From contig CP136061.1 in assembly GCA_032622095.1 (NCBI GenBank), forward strand, positions 45,267,797 through 45,331,796: DNA of 64,000 bases. The letters run 5' to 3'. The position numbers and the translations under genes are program-made. The notes below the pieces were generated by a model that was not told where the DNA came from, did not search any database, and saw nothing but the letters and a program-made list of their open reading frames with translations. Positions 46,866 to 57,936 of this stretch are shown here, piece by piece. The stretch is from Siphonodentalium dalli. Taxonomy: Eukaryota; Mollusca; Scaphopoda; Gadilida; Siphonodentaliidae. Position 1 is the stretch's first letter, and the number at the start of each line of letters is the position of its first letter.

Positions 46866-47110
46866 AGGACAGAAAAGAGCGTTCCTTGGTAGTCTATTCC
46901 TGTTATGGTAGCAATAAAGAGCGTTTATCTGATTTATGGCGAAAAGTTGAAAACGGCCGGACAATGTCTGTGACTTTGGCCAAAGTGTTTCTCAGAGCAC
47001 ACGAAGCCGGTATATCAATAGTTCGTGTATTTATCGACCTATCGTATTTGTCGTTCCGAAATACGTAGAAAAATATTTGGAGGTTCGAACGAGCCATGCC
47101 AGTTTAAATA
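46866..47110 (+). repeat. Dispersed repeat S, copy 1
   Basis: Contains aaaagagcgttccttggtag, tctattcctgttatggta, two AAAGAGCGTT motifs, cagagcacacgaagccggt and a closing ttggaggttcgaac. It matches 50185-50695 with divergence, but here the 24-bp tandem array is absent (empty state). Confidence 0.72.
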
Positions 47111-47485
47111 ATGTTTGCACATTTATCTACTGTGAGTGCATTGTGTCCCTTTAAATCATAGATCAGTTTGAGTATAATATCGCATCTACACCAGCACATT
47201 TAGTGGCAATTATCTCTGGCATATAAATTGAAAAAAAAAATCAACATGAATGCGGGGGGGGGGGGGGGGGGGGTAGTAGAAATGTTGCAGGCCCCGATAC
47301 CGTGTTGCATGTGCATTTGTGGCTCGAGAGACAGAATATACGTTTTATACCATCGTGAAATTTGGCTTTACTGAAGACATTTAAACCCAAGAATAAATTC
47401 TGATTTAAGGACCATACATGAGACCGCATAACAAATTATACGCCCGTTTGAAGAAAAACAAAACGTGTTATGTTATCAGTTTATA
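47111..47485. other. Unassigned sequence with a poly-G tract
   Basis: A run of about 21 G near 47256. No gene seen. Confidence 0.45.
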
Positions 47486-47489
47486 GCCA

Positions 47490-47830
47490 TCCGTCCGTCT
47501 GTCCGTCGGTTTCGGTTTTCAACCGATAACTGTATTTTGGGTTATTTGATGACGCAGAACCAAAGTTGGTATGTGTGTTTTGCAGGTAAAGACCCAATAA
47601 TACAGGAAAACGTCCAGTCCAATTATTTTACATGAGTTACCGTCCTTTTTTTCACTTAGAATTTACCCGATTTCATAATATTTTGGTTTCCGGCTGCACG
47701 ATAACTCCAGTTTTTGGTTATTTGATAAGAACCAAAGTTGGTGTGTATATGTGTGAGTGAGGATGCGTGTGTGTCTCTCAGCCAAACACACAGACCAAGT
47801 TCAAAGTTCAATTATATTTATACAGTGCAA
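47490..47830 (+). repeat. Degenerate repeat with gtccgtctgtccgtcgg head
   Basis: Two diverged units each carry ccgataactgtattttgggt-like text, gaaccaaagttggtatgtg and a caggtaaagaccca-like stretch. Confidence 0.6.
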
Positions 47831-47984
47831 TGAGTGAGGGGGGGGGGGGGCATTGTAGTGATGCGGTTATATTTCTTTACTATATATACTCATTAACGAG
47901 TAGTTCCTTTAGGAAATGTCCAGATGCATGAATCCGGTACATTTTTCCTCCACTAGGCATTTTGTAAATTTATACATTGACCTT

Positions 47985-48422
47985 GTAACCCAGTGCATTC
48001 TCTTATATATGCGAGGCTCCCTATAGTACGGGAGAGTCGCATTATATAAGAGAATGCATGGCGCAGGATAATTAATGCTGCACCAGCGCAGCTCCCGCCA
48101 TAAAAGGGTTAACATGGCAGTCAGATTGGCCTACACACGGATAGCAGATATTTGTAAGTTCCCCTACCATGACTGGAACTTCGTGATATGTTGTGAAAAA
48201 CATGTGCCAATGCATTCTCTTATCAATACGAGTCTCCAACAGGGGTCCTCGCATATATAAGAGAATACTTTGGCCGAACAATATTTACTTTGACATTGTA
48301 AGCCAGTGAATTATCTTATATATGCTAGGCTCCCTATTGGATACTCACGCATATATAGGAGAATGCACTGGCACAGGATATTTAATGCTGTACCAGTGCA
48401 GCTCCCGTCACGAAAGGGTTAA
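47985..48422. mobile_element. Family J hairpins in tandem (copies 4 and 5)
   Basis: Three diverged hairpins (about 48000-48060, 48203-48273, 48307-48370). Two J right ends, ctgcaccagcgcagctcccg ... aaagggTTAA at 48112 and 48422, are each followed by the same ~40 bp (atggcRgtcagat ... ggcctacac). This is a tandem duplication of a J copy with its flank. Confidence 0.72.
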
Positions 48423-48589
48423 GATGGCGGTCAGATAGGCCTACACGTGGAGTGCGGATAATTGAAAGTTGTAGAGCACCCAATTCCTGCACGCGAATCC
48501 ACTCATACGGCACATTGGGAAGTTCGAAATAAATTACACTGAACAACACTGTTAACAATGCCAGTTGTTGAAAAATAATATGAGACGGC

Positions 48590-49028
48590 ACACGCCATAT
48601 GCATCCTTTGTGACGAGCGATATTTGTTCTGTTACACCGTGACGAGTATCAACTGTGTATCTCCAGCCACCCGGCACATTCGTCCACTCTTCGCGCGCGT
48701 GCTGTATTATCATTGGTCGAGACCTTGTCAGCTGCGCGCGTGCCGGTTGCATTTTCGCTTTGATCTTTTCCGACAGGCAGGTGTTCCCGTTTAATTATAG
48801 TCGCAAGACAATTTCGAACGACAGTCCCATCTTTGTTTATAATAAGATCGCCGTTGACTATACTGTCCCTACCGCGGGTTTTCGTTTGATCTGGGAAATT
48901 TGATTGATTTTCGTTTTGTAGTGAGGCCCGGCACATGTGACGGAGTTGCACCTGTTACTGTCCGTTACACCGAAATAATTTAAAGGTTTGAGATGCACGA
49001 GGAGTAACACACTCGACTCACGACCACG
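48590..49028 (+). promoter_or_regulatory. CpG-richer unique island, possible promoter / 5' UTR
   Basis: Compared with the surroundings this stretch has many CpGs (cgcgcgcgtgctg, gctgcgcgcgtgccgg), an inverted CCAAT-type box (cattggtcgag near 48710) and no dispersed-repeat signature. It precedes the exon candidate at 49029. No TATA box is evident. Inference only. Confidence 0.35.
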
Positions 49029-49089
49029 ATGCAGTGCACTCAACCCATTCGTTCCCTTTCTGATCAATTCTTGGATTCGCCGTGCAAAG
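49029..49089 (+). CDS. Candidate first coding exon (unrecognised)
   Basis: An ATG in good context (A at -3) opens MQCTQPIRSLSDQFLDSPCK. The frame reaches a strong splice donor, CAAAG|GTAGGTG, at 49089/49090. The exon would be 61 nt (phase 1). I do not recognise the peptide, and no partner exon with a matching acceptor can be identified by eye; the rest of the gene could lie further downstream, even beyond the window. Alternative: coincidence of an ATG and a donor-like string in a CpG-rich island. Confidence 0.3.
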
Positions 49090-49294
49090 GTAGGTGTATA
49101 CTTTATTACATGTATTTGAAACCCATGCGATTTGACACCTGCTCTACTACTCTGTACGTTTTGTTTACATGACCAGAGTTAATCTTTTAAAAGTAGCACA
49201 TAATATAGAGTGTTTCGCCTATCATATATAGAGCGTTTATACTCTCGTTGCCTTGATTATTACACGGGGATATCAAAATATTTCGTCGTGGAAA

Positions 49295-49690
49295 CAGATG
49301 CAATCAGGGTTAAAGTGATGTGAAACATTCAATTAGGGTGATTAAATAGAAATGGAGAATAATCTTGTTTTTACAAATATTTTATCTAAATTGACAACAC
49401 ACACCGTCATTCTTAAATATATATTAATGAAATGCAGTGACTCTCGATGGCGAAATAATTTTTGTAAGTTTATCGCCGATAGTTGCGTCCCGAATCTAGA
49501 AGTAAATATTTACATAAGAGCGTAGTTCAGACTTTCGGCTATGTTAGTAGAATGCTACATTCCCCCAGTTGGCATGGTGCCTGGATACTAACTTACCAGT
49601 TTCACGTACTCGAACGAGTGCATAATATGTCTTTAATTGTTGCCATCAGAGGTTATCTAAATCCGATTACAATTATGATTATACTCTAAC
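49295..49690 (+). repeat. Dispersed repeat Q, copy 2
   Basis: Inverted relative of 40430-40840, sharing atagaaatggagaataatct, ccgtcattctta, gtagaatgctac and cataatatgtctttaa in order. It lies about 200 bp beyond the exon candidate. Confidence 0.7.
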
Positions 49691-50184
49691 TAAACAATGT
49701 TATCATTTGTAACACTTGTAAAACTGTTACAAAATACCTAGTAGAGGTAAAAATGTACCAGATTCATGCAATATATGTCATGCGTTGACTGGTAACGTAG
49801 TAATTTAATATTAATCAAATATAGCCTATAGTATTTGTCAACTCGAGTATACGTCCAGTTGAAAATCTAGTTTGACACTAAATTCATAGGTCATTTATAA
49901 ACTTCGAGATTAAATTTATCTGACATTTGCAATACATCTGTGTAACAGACATGCTTCTAGCACCTGAGAATAATAAACGAATGATAAATCGATATAAAGT
50001 TTTAGGTGCGTTCAATTGTTCACACATCATTATGCCCGACGCTCTTTATTTTAATAAGAATGAAAAGACGTAATGGACGCTCTTTATTTGCCCATGCCAC
50101 ATTGCAATGACAGTTTTCTGTCGGAAATTTACACCACTTCGGTCCCAAACAAACCCAGCAATGTGCAAGTTATTGAATAGAAAA
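49691..50184. other. Unassigned; two AACGCTCTTT-like motifs
   Basis: GACGCTCTTTATT occurs at 50038 and 50076. Otherwise nothing recognised. Confidence 0.45.
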
Positions 50185-50695
50185 AAGCGACCCGTGTTAG
50201 TCTATTCCTGATATGGTAATAATAAAGAGCGTTTGTTTAACGTCTGTGCCAATAATTTCAAACAGATGGAAAATGGCTGTGACCATGGAAAGTATTTTTC
50301 AGAGCACAAGAAGCCGGTGTATCGATATTGCGTGTATTTGGCAACCTGTCTTGTTGTTTCTTCCAAATTACATATATAGATAGTATTAAATTACATATAT
50401 AGATAGTATTAAATTGCATATATAGATAGTATTAAATTACATATAGATTGTATTAAATTACATATATAGATAGTATTAAATTACATATATAAATAGTATT
50501 AAATTACATATATAGATAGTATTAAATTACATATATAGATAGTATTAAATTACATATAGATAGTATTAAATTACATATATAGATAGTACTAAATTACATA
50601 TATAAATAGTATTAAATTACATATATAGATATTATTAAATTACATATATCGATAGTATTAAATTTTTGGAAGCTCGAATGTGTCATGTCCGTAAT
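50185..50695 (+). repeat. Dispersed repeat S, copy 2, interrupted by a 24-bp array
   Basis: S sequence up to about 50370, then the tandem array, then the S end (tttttggaagctcgaatgtg) to 50695. Comparison with copy 1 places the array between gtttcttcca-like and ttggaagctcgaa-like sequence. Confidence 0.72.
50371..50661. repeat. 24-bp minisatellite, about 12 copies
   Basis: Units read ttaaattacatatatagata gtat with few variants (some lack four bases of the atat run). Confidence 0.93.
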
Positions 50696-51119
50696 TAAGC
50701 CTATTGACCAAATATGGAATTTGGGGGAAATGTGGCGAGATATAAAGAGCGTAATATCACAATATTTCCCGATTTGTTACAAAGTAAAGAGTGTCTACTA
50801 TTTGAAATGGACACGATAGTTGTAAATATACCAAAACAATACTAGTAACCTATTAATTATTATTAATTACTATTAATTAACATATTAATTTTTTTTGATA
50901 ATGTCTAGCAAGATTACCCATCCCTTTTGTTTCTTTACCGTATTTAGAAGGAGTATCAGGAAGTGCTCTTTATTGTATTTCTCAATTGGTGCCAATCATT
51001 TTCTATTTCCCAAAATTTGCAGGCTCAAACTTCCCTGTATATATGCTTGGCCGTCAGATATCGACATATTTTCCTATAAGCTTCCCGCAATTTTCAACGT
51101 TCGGATAAATACCTGGAAT
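50696..51119. other. Unassigned sequence
   Basis: Has one AAAGAGCGTA (50744) and an attaattattaattactatt stretch. No gene recognised. Confidence 0.4.
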
Positions 51120-51366
51120 TTTAACCCTTTCGTGACGGAAGCTGCGCTGGTGCAGCATTACAAATAATGTGTCAGTGCATTCTCTTATATATGCGACTCT
51201 CCCATAAGAGAATGCATTGACTTGCAAGGTCAAGATAAATGTTGTTAGGCCAATGTATTCTCAAATATATGCGAGGCTGCCTATGGGAGACTCGCACATA
51301 TAAGATAATTCATTGCTACATGGTTTTCGCAAAAAAATCAGGTAGCTTCAGTCACGGAAGGGTTAA
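51120..51366. mobile_element. TTAA fold-back family J, copy 6
   Basis: TTAACCCTTTCGTGACGGAA and cagtcacggaagggTTAA termini. Two degraded hairpins sit at 51176-51220 and 51250-51315, with gctgcgctggtgcagcatta near the left end as in copies 5, 7 and 8. Confidence 0.82.
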
Positions 51367-51471
51367 TTCGCCGCTTTTGTCACGTTCCTGTGATCAGAAT
51401 AGATCGATAATTACGTGCAACTCATTTATAGACATATGTACTGAATTATGTCTCAGAAATCGATATATCAG

Positions 51472-51685
51472 TTAACCCTTTCTATTATAAATGGATTCTC
51501 CCACTTTGTGACACAATTATACATTGGAATGGTTTATTATTCATTTGGAGAGGTTGTTCGGGAAAACTGAGCATGCATTGGTTGGATAATGTTCAGATAA
51601 TAAGTTCTAGTATACGAAACTTATTATCAGAACATTTTCAAATGGGAACTACTCGCCAATGAGTATTTAGTATAGAAAGGGTTAA
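51472..51685. mobile_element. TTAACCCTTT-ended element L
   Basis: Termini TTAACCCTTTCTAT and atagaaagggTTAA. Inside is a hairpin, gataataagtt ... aacttattatc (51594-51625), and an inverted copy of the cattgacgagtagttc dispersed repeat. That places this dispersed repeat as part of an L-type element. Confidence 0.75.
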
Positions 51686-51967
51686 TTCATAGAATTTATC
51701 GTCTCAGAAGAAAAAACAAAGATATTTTTCTTTCGTCTTCGTTGAAACTTCAAAAGAGCTTATCGTGTTGGTGGTTTCCTAAAAATAAAGAGCGTTTGTA
51801 TAGACATTATTACGTAGGCTACTTTTACCACGTTCTATTTATTGTCATGCTTGGGACTTTTCTATGAGATATATTAAGACATTTTTCAGTATAAAATAAC
51901 AATCACAAATGTCTTCTTAGACTATCCAATGCAGCCTATACACACTTAAGTAATGACCTGCATCGAT

Positions 51968-52468
51968 TTAAAGGTACGGTTGGCCTTGGCGGTGGGTATC
52001 ATGTGAAAATATTTCCGCCCGTCAAAAACCGCCACAAACAGAAAGAACAACAAAATGTAGACAGACTTTGTCCGTATACAAATAAGAAATATCGCATAAA
52101 CAGTATGTTATTGTCATATTTTTTACCATTGTTATGTAAACAAAAGCATAAAAAGTTACTTTTCTTGTGTTTGTTTATATTATGATGGTAAACATAAAGA
52201 GCGTTCTTTGTGGCTGAATTCCTGATAATGAACGAATAAAGAGCGTTTATGCCATTTGTGTGTGATTAGCCAGCACCATTGTGCTGTCTTCTGTAACACA
52301 ATCAGGCTCTTGCTTAGATAAAATATAGTAAATCTTTATGATAACATGCTGTTTACGCGATGGTCATGGTATATATGAACGAAACTGTTGCGTTTTAATG
52401 TTTTTCTATTTACGGTGATTGGAACAAATATGAATATTTTCGACAACTAAGGCCTCACGTGCCTTTAA
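51968..52468. mobile_element. TTAA element family E, copy 2
   Basis: Full-length, same orientation as 27111-27612. TTAAAGGTACGGTTGGCC left, GGCCTCACGTGCCTTTAA right. Two AAAGAGCGTT motifs at 52196 and 52238. Confidence 0.9.
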
Positions 52469-53593
52469 CATGATTGGCATCACATTGCGCATGCCTGGTC
52501 CTTACCTTACCTATAATGTTCTGTTTGTTGGTGGCAGGGGAATTTAAACATGTGAGAGACCTATTTGGGGGGTTTGGTTGGGTGCACAGCTTAGAGTGGG
52601 ACACATGCTCCCCCCAGCCACCACAGCTACATCCCTGATTATACGGTGCTTTAAAAAATACTGACAAAACCAAGAATATGCCCCTTCAGTCTTCAGTCAG
52701 CTGCTTCAGTCAAAGAATTACACCCACTCGAGACGACGAGAACGCACTATTAATAGATGAACAATAGGCGCTCTCGAAATTATAATAATCCAAATTAATC
52801 TTCTTTGCGAGTACAATTTCGAAGCATGTTTGTAAAGAAATTTGAATCTTTCTGCTGGTGCGTTGGACAGATGTGGCCCCGGGCACGTGGTGGCGTGCGG
52901 TCGACACGTGGCGTCTTTTGTCTGCTACAATCTTTGTTTTCTTTCCATGTCACGGAATTCTCATCGAGTTTCTATATTTGGGTTTGTACGATATAAATGG
53001 CTCTAGGAATATAACTATCGATTCGACAAAAAGAGATAATTTACTGCCTTTTACATTTGGCCAGGTGACGCGATCTCGATAATAATTTGGCGCGCGCGAC
53101 TGGTCGCCCGAGGAAGTTATAATATAATACGAAAGCGTCATATTTCATTTCTTATCGGACAGGAATAATTTTTTTCAGAATCCTAAACAACAGCTTTACT
53201 CGCTGTTTTTTTTATTTTGGTGGTTTGGGCCAGCTGACATGCAAATATATACTATGTACACGCAAATATCGTCTATAAACAAACACACCACGTGTAACGC
53301 AAGATGAAACACATGTTCTGTTCGCATAAAATTCTTTGTCACTTGACTAATTTGGGAGAGTTGTGCATGTTCATATTGGTTCATATATAAGACATATGAC
53401 GTGGTTATAATTTATAGCCCAGCTGATGGGCACAATATGTTCTCACACTTTGTCCGTCATCAGTGCGTCAAATATTTTCTTCAAACGATATCTGCATGGA
53501 AGTATTTCTATCATATATTATTTCCACAGCTGTCAATCACATAATTATCAGTGGATATTTTCTACCAGTTGCATTAAAAATTCGTTGTTCACC
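52469..53593. other. Unique sequence with a CpG-rich patch (52690-53120)
   Basis: The patch includes gggcacgtggtggcgtgcgg (two CACGTG boxes within 50 bp) and ataatttggcgcgcgcgact (contains an E2F-like TTTGGCGC). No protein-like ORF. It could be regulatory; I see no exon. Confidence 0.35.
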
Positions 53594-53983
53594 TTAAAGG
53601 GGGACTGTACACTAAATCCGAACATTTATGAGACCATCTCCTTTTATACTCCGCAGAATATGTGCAACAAATGAATGCATTTGAGCCATGTATTAGTGCA
53701 AAAATGCATTCATGTTCTCTATGCACGATGCAAAGAACATGGTATAATTATAACGAAAATGAATTTATGACTCCAGCCATTTATTCATTTTTATGATAAT
53801 TACCATGTTGTTTGCATCGTTCATAGAGCACACGAGTGTATTTTGTTCTAATACATGGCTCAAATTCGTTCATTTATTGCATATATTCTGCTGAGTATAA
53901 AAGAAGATGGTCCCCATAAATGGTCGGATTTAGTGTACAGATACCCTTTAAATGGTCGGATTTAGTGTACAGTACCCTTTTAA
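53594..53983. mobile_element. TTAA fold-back family H, with a partial tandem end
   Basis: TTAAAGGGGGACTGTACACT at the left; complement ending gtacagatacccttTAA (TTAA at 53948-53951) at the right. The arms pair over most of their length (catttatgagaccatctcc / ggtccccataaatg). The last 28 bp (aatggtcggatttagtgtac) are repeated once more, ending in another TTAA at 53980. Confidence 0.87.
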
Positions 53984-54010
53984 TTTTGATATCCGCGCAT
54001 AGTTTCAGTG

Positions 54011-54425
54011 TTAAAGGCCCACTTAATTTTCAAACCCCCTGATTACATTGTATAAAATATATGCCATATTATATACCATTTGAAAGATGAAGCTCCAAAA
54101 CATTGTATTATCAACTTATCCGGTGTAATAAACTGTGGACATGTTGTTTTTTGTTGAGTTGCCAACACGTTTTGTCATCAAGATTGAAGTAAAAATCAGT
54201 ATTATTTTCAATGCAGGGGGAATAACTCTATATATTAAAGATAGAGTTCTTCCCTTCCATGGAAAAAGTTTGAGTTCTGTTGCATTCTGGGAAGTCTTTA
54301 AATAATTTCAGATGTTTTCTATTTCTCTGTGGGCATCTTCTGAGACATAGATGTTTCAAATAGTGATGAATTGTAGTTATTAACACCGTATATCAAGTCA
54401 GCATAAAAAATTAATTGGCCTTTAA
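54011..54425. mobile_element. TTAA fold-back family G, copy 3 (right arm eroded)
   Basis: Left end TTAAAGGCCCACTTAATTTT intact. The right end retains attggcctTTAA but has lost part of the arm. The central hairpin gggggaataactctatat / agagttcttccc has begun to decay. Confidence 0.8.
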
Positions 54426-54733
54426 ATTGCCTATCTTCAAACAACATTTTTGCTGTCAAATCATAATATATAATGTATATTGATATTTTGATTCATGCAT
54501 TGATGTTGAAATACACATACAGTTGGATAGAGAGTTCTGTTCATATACAGGCCACAAACTTCCTTGGGCGATCTCGTTTTTTTCTCAAATGGTATATAAG
54601 CTTGTCAATCTTGGGTATAAATTGACAGATAACTAAAAACATGCAGGCACACATACATACAAACACTATAATCTTCTACAGCTTCAGATGAGGTGAACTT
54701 AAATACAATGTTATACCTTGTATGTAGCCCCCC

Positions 54734-54734
<1 letters not shown>

Positions 54735-54786
<52 letters not shown>

Positions 54787-55600
54787 TCTCTCCATCTTCC
54801 CACCTCTCTTGCTCTCTCTCTCTCCGCCTTTATGTATCTCTTCCTGTCGCCCCTCCCCTCCTCTATCTCTCTCCATCTTCCTAGCTCTCTCGCTCTCTCT
54901 CTCTCTCTCCATATCTCTCCATCTTCCCACCTCTCTTGCTCTCTCTCTCCGCCTTTATGTATCTCTTCCTGTCGCCCCTCCCCTCCTCTATCTCTCTCCA
55001 TCTTCCTAGCTCTCTCGCTCTCTCTCTCTCTCCATATCTCTCCATCTTCCCACCTCTCTTGCTCTCTCTCTCCGCCTTTATGTATCTCTTCCTGTCGCCC
55101 CTCCCCTCCTCTATCTCTCTCCATCTTCCTAGCTCTCTCGCTCTCTCTCTCTCTCCATATCTCTCCATCTTCCCACCTCTCTTGCTCTCTCTCTCCGCCT
55201 TTATGTATCTCTTCCTGTCGCCCCTCCCCTCCTCTATCTCTCTCCATCTTCCCACCTCTCTTGCTCTCTCTCTCTCCGCCTTTATGTATCTCTTCCTGTC
55301 GCCCCTCCCCTCCTCTATCTCCCTCCATCTTCCTAGCTCTCTCGCTCTCTCTCTCTCCGCCTTTATGTATTTCTTCCTGTCGCCCCTCCCCTCCTCTATC
55401 TCCCTCCATCTTCCTAGCTCTCTCGCTCTCTCTCTCTCCGCCTTTATGTATTTCTTCCTGTCGCCCCTCCCCTCCTCTATCTCCCTCCATCTTCCTAGCT
55501 CTCTCGCTCTCTCTCTCTCTCCGCCTTTATGTATTTCTTCCTGTCGCCCCTCCCCTCCTCTATCTCCCTCCATCTTCCCACCTCTCTCGCTCTCTTATAT
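54735..55600. repeat. CT-rich minisatellite with two alternating long units
   Basis: Begins with a CT run of about 48 bases. Blocks built of ccatatctctccatcttccc, acctctcttgctctctctct, ccgcctttatgtatctcttc and ctgtcgcccctcccctcctc follow. The left part alternates two block types, while the right part repeats a shorter version. The strand is almost pure pyrimidine, so long Ser/Leu (plus) and Arg/Glu (minus) open frames are artefacts. Confidence 0.94.
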
Positions 55601-56865
55601 CACGGGGAGAGTTTGATAATTGAGAATCATATAATTACGCGGTATGTGCTGGGCAAAGCGTCCAATTAAAATAATGGACGAATGGACAGTAGACAGCATG
55701 TACACGGGACGGCCATGGGGTGTGTGTCATTTTCGAGAACTCCTCATTTGTTCACGTGTCCCAAATAAAAAAAACGTTGAACCGAGCATTGGCAGGTGTG
55801 AGTTCCTTTTCACGTGGGACGTGTGTCAAGTTACGTCACTTGGACTTATTAGTTAAATCAAGCGATTGGATACATTAGTTTTACGATGCAGGTGCCGGAG
55901 ATAATAACATTGATTAACATGTTAGAAAACTCAATTATCTCGTAAGATATCTCGTTATGAAACAAGGCCTTGAATAGCGACAGACACCAATTTCGAGTAG
56001 ACACATATCGCCCATTGTATGACTCAATTAGTGTCGGCTGCCACTTTAATAAGCTTCTCTGTGGTATACCGGACATAAGTAGTCTACCAAGAAACTTAAA
56101 TTAATGAAAGTAACAAGTGTGAAATGGCGCTGGTCGCCAACACCAGTGTTCGGGGTGTCAAACATTTCTAATCTCAACTTGATATCGCACAAAAAGCGTG
56201 AAGTCTACATGGTTTCAACACTTTTAATTTTTGATTAAGCCATCTTTGTCGCCATCGTCTGACATGCTATTAAATTGGCTTTCTGACAAGTTCTCATGAC
56301 CATATCTAGCCGGATAAATGATATGAAATGAAGAAATAAGCACCCTGGCCATGCCTTGATTTATCGTTAAATGCTTGAGGATAATGGCTAATGATGCTCT
56401 ATCAATATCTTTCGGACAACACTTACAACAACAACAACAACAACAAAACTGTTTTTGAAATTATTTTTGATAATATTTAATGCGCATCGGGAGTATTATT
56501 CATTAACAATGGAAGTCTGTAAAAGAGGCACTTAAATGTGTATTCAGGTTCCAGACCTCCAGTAACAACAACAACATACAAAAATAGTATATAACATTGT
56601 TTTCTGTTCTGTTTTGTTGAAAACCAACTTTGACATATATATAATCTAGATATATAAATGTACCAATTAATATAATTTTGTTATTTTAAAAGTAGCAAAA
56701 ATATTGTTGATACCCCTCTAATACATTGAAACTGTGGGTAATAGATGCATAGAAATATTCAATATCAAACAAAATATCGTCTTTCGTGACATATGAAACA
56801 AGATAGTATGTTCATGTTCACGTTCCAAGTCAGCCTGTTCTCGCGGAAATAAGCTCATAGTGAAC
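55601..56865. other. Unique sequence; possible regulatory patch at 55640-55860
   Basis: Within 55750-55840 there are two CACGTG boxes and a TTACGTCAC (CRE-like) site. Later sequence contains only an acaacaacaacaacaac microsatellite (about 56427) and no recognised gene. Confidence 0.4.
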
Positions 56866-57322
56866 TTAAAGGTATTAAATCCGATTAAGCGCCCCTCAAT
56901 TACGATTTATTTCGCCTTGGGGGGGGGGGGGGGGACAAAAAATATTTGATTCGAGTCGAGGAATCCACCCGTCAAAGCTCAGAGCGATCAGATATCGATT
57001 TTTAAAATCTATTATTTTTCACCACCTGGAATATTAAGTGGCCCAGTAAAAGTCGACGAGAAGACAAAATTGCGGATAAAGATGGATAACTCTAAAATCA
57101 AGTGGCTTTTTTTGTGTCAGCTATTTGACAAACCGACAAAATTTCGTGGAACAAAATGTTGATAAATAACAGGTTTTGGGCTATTTTATACTATAGTTGA
57201 CTGTGGTTAGCATTATTTTTGGGCAATTAATCAAATCTGATAACTGAAGTGGCATTGAACAAAATTGTTGTTGTTGGAATCTGATGATATGGGGACAATC
57301 GAATCGGATTGAGTACATTTAA
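56866..57322. mobile_element. TTAA fold-back family F, copy 6
   Basis: TTAAAGGTATTAAATCCGAT left; tcggattgagtacattTAA right. It holds a poly-G run of about 16 and the shared core aactctaaaatcaagtgg. Confidence 0.82.
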
Positions 57323-57936
57323 TTCATTGCACTGAAATAAGCTGATATGGGCATTATTTATGTGAAATAAGCCCTAAATGCACCTAAATATTCAACGGAA
57401 TATAAGTTGCATATGGACCTATTTCAACTCAAATATGTTCATATCGGCCTTATTGGTCCACTTATCCTACTCTCCATGGCATTTAAAGAACCTAACTCGA
57501 CTTACCAGATGAACGTTCTTTATAATATGTTTTCATTGTGGTCCACGCCATAAAACGGAATAACTGGTATTAGTCCACTATGGGCTCATTTCACAATCGA
57601 ATAAGTCCAATATGAACCTATGTGAATATATATATATAGATCCAATATAAACATATTTACACGAGAATACGTTGTCCAAAAACAAATCTTTAAACACTTG
57701 TATCGGAATAAAATGCTTGATTCATAAACAAAATTGTCTAGAACCCTAAGTATATATATTTTTTAAAGATGGTGTATCTCTTCCCTGAACTTTACCATTA
57801 TATTGATTTGGATATATAAAATATTAAATTTTGAATCAGAGAGACCAGCCAATTATTTTCTATGACCTAGGAGATAACTTTTAGAACATTTAACATTAGT
57901 ACATTTTTTATTGGAAACCTATCTTTTAAAGCAGTT
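57323..57936. other. Unassigned AT-rich sequence
   Basis: Repeated loose phrases such as atatgggcattatt / tatggacctatttca around 57340-57440 hint at an old tandem repeat. No gene seen. Confidence 0.4.

Noticed and set aside
54711-55623. Ser/Leu-rich (plus) and Arg/Glu-rich (minus) open frames up to 301 codons
   Set aside because: Pure consequence of a pyrimidine-rich tandem repeat.
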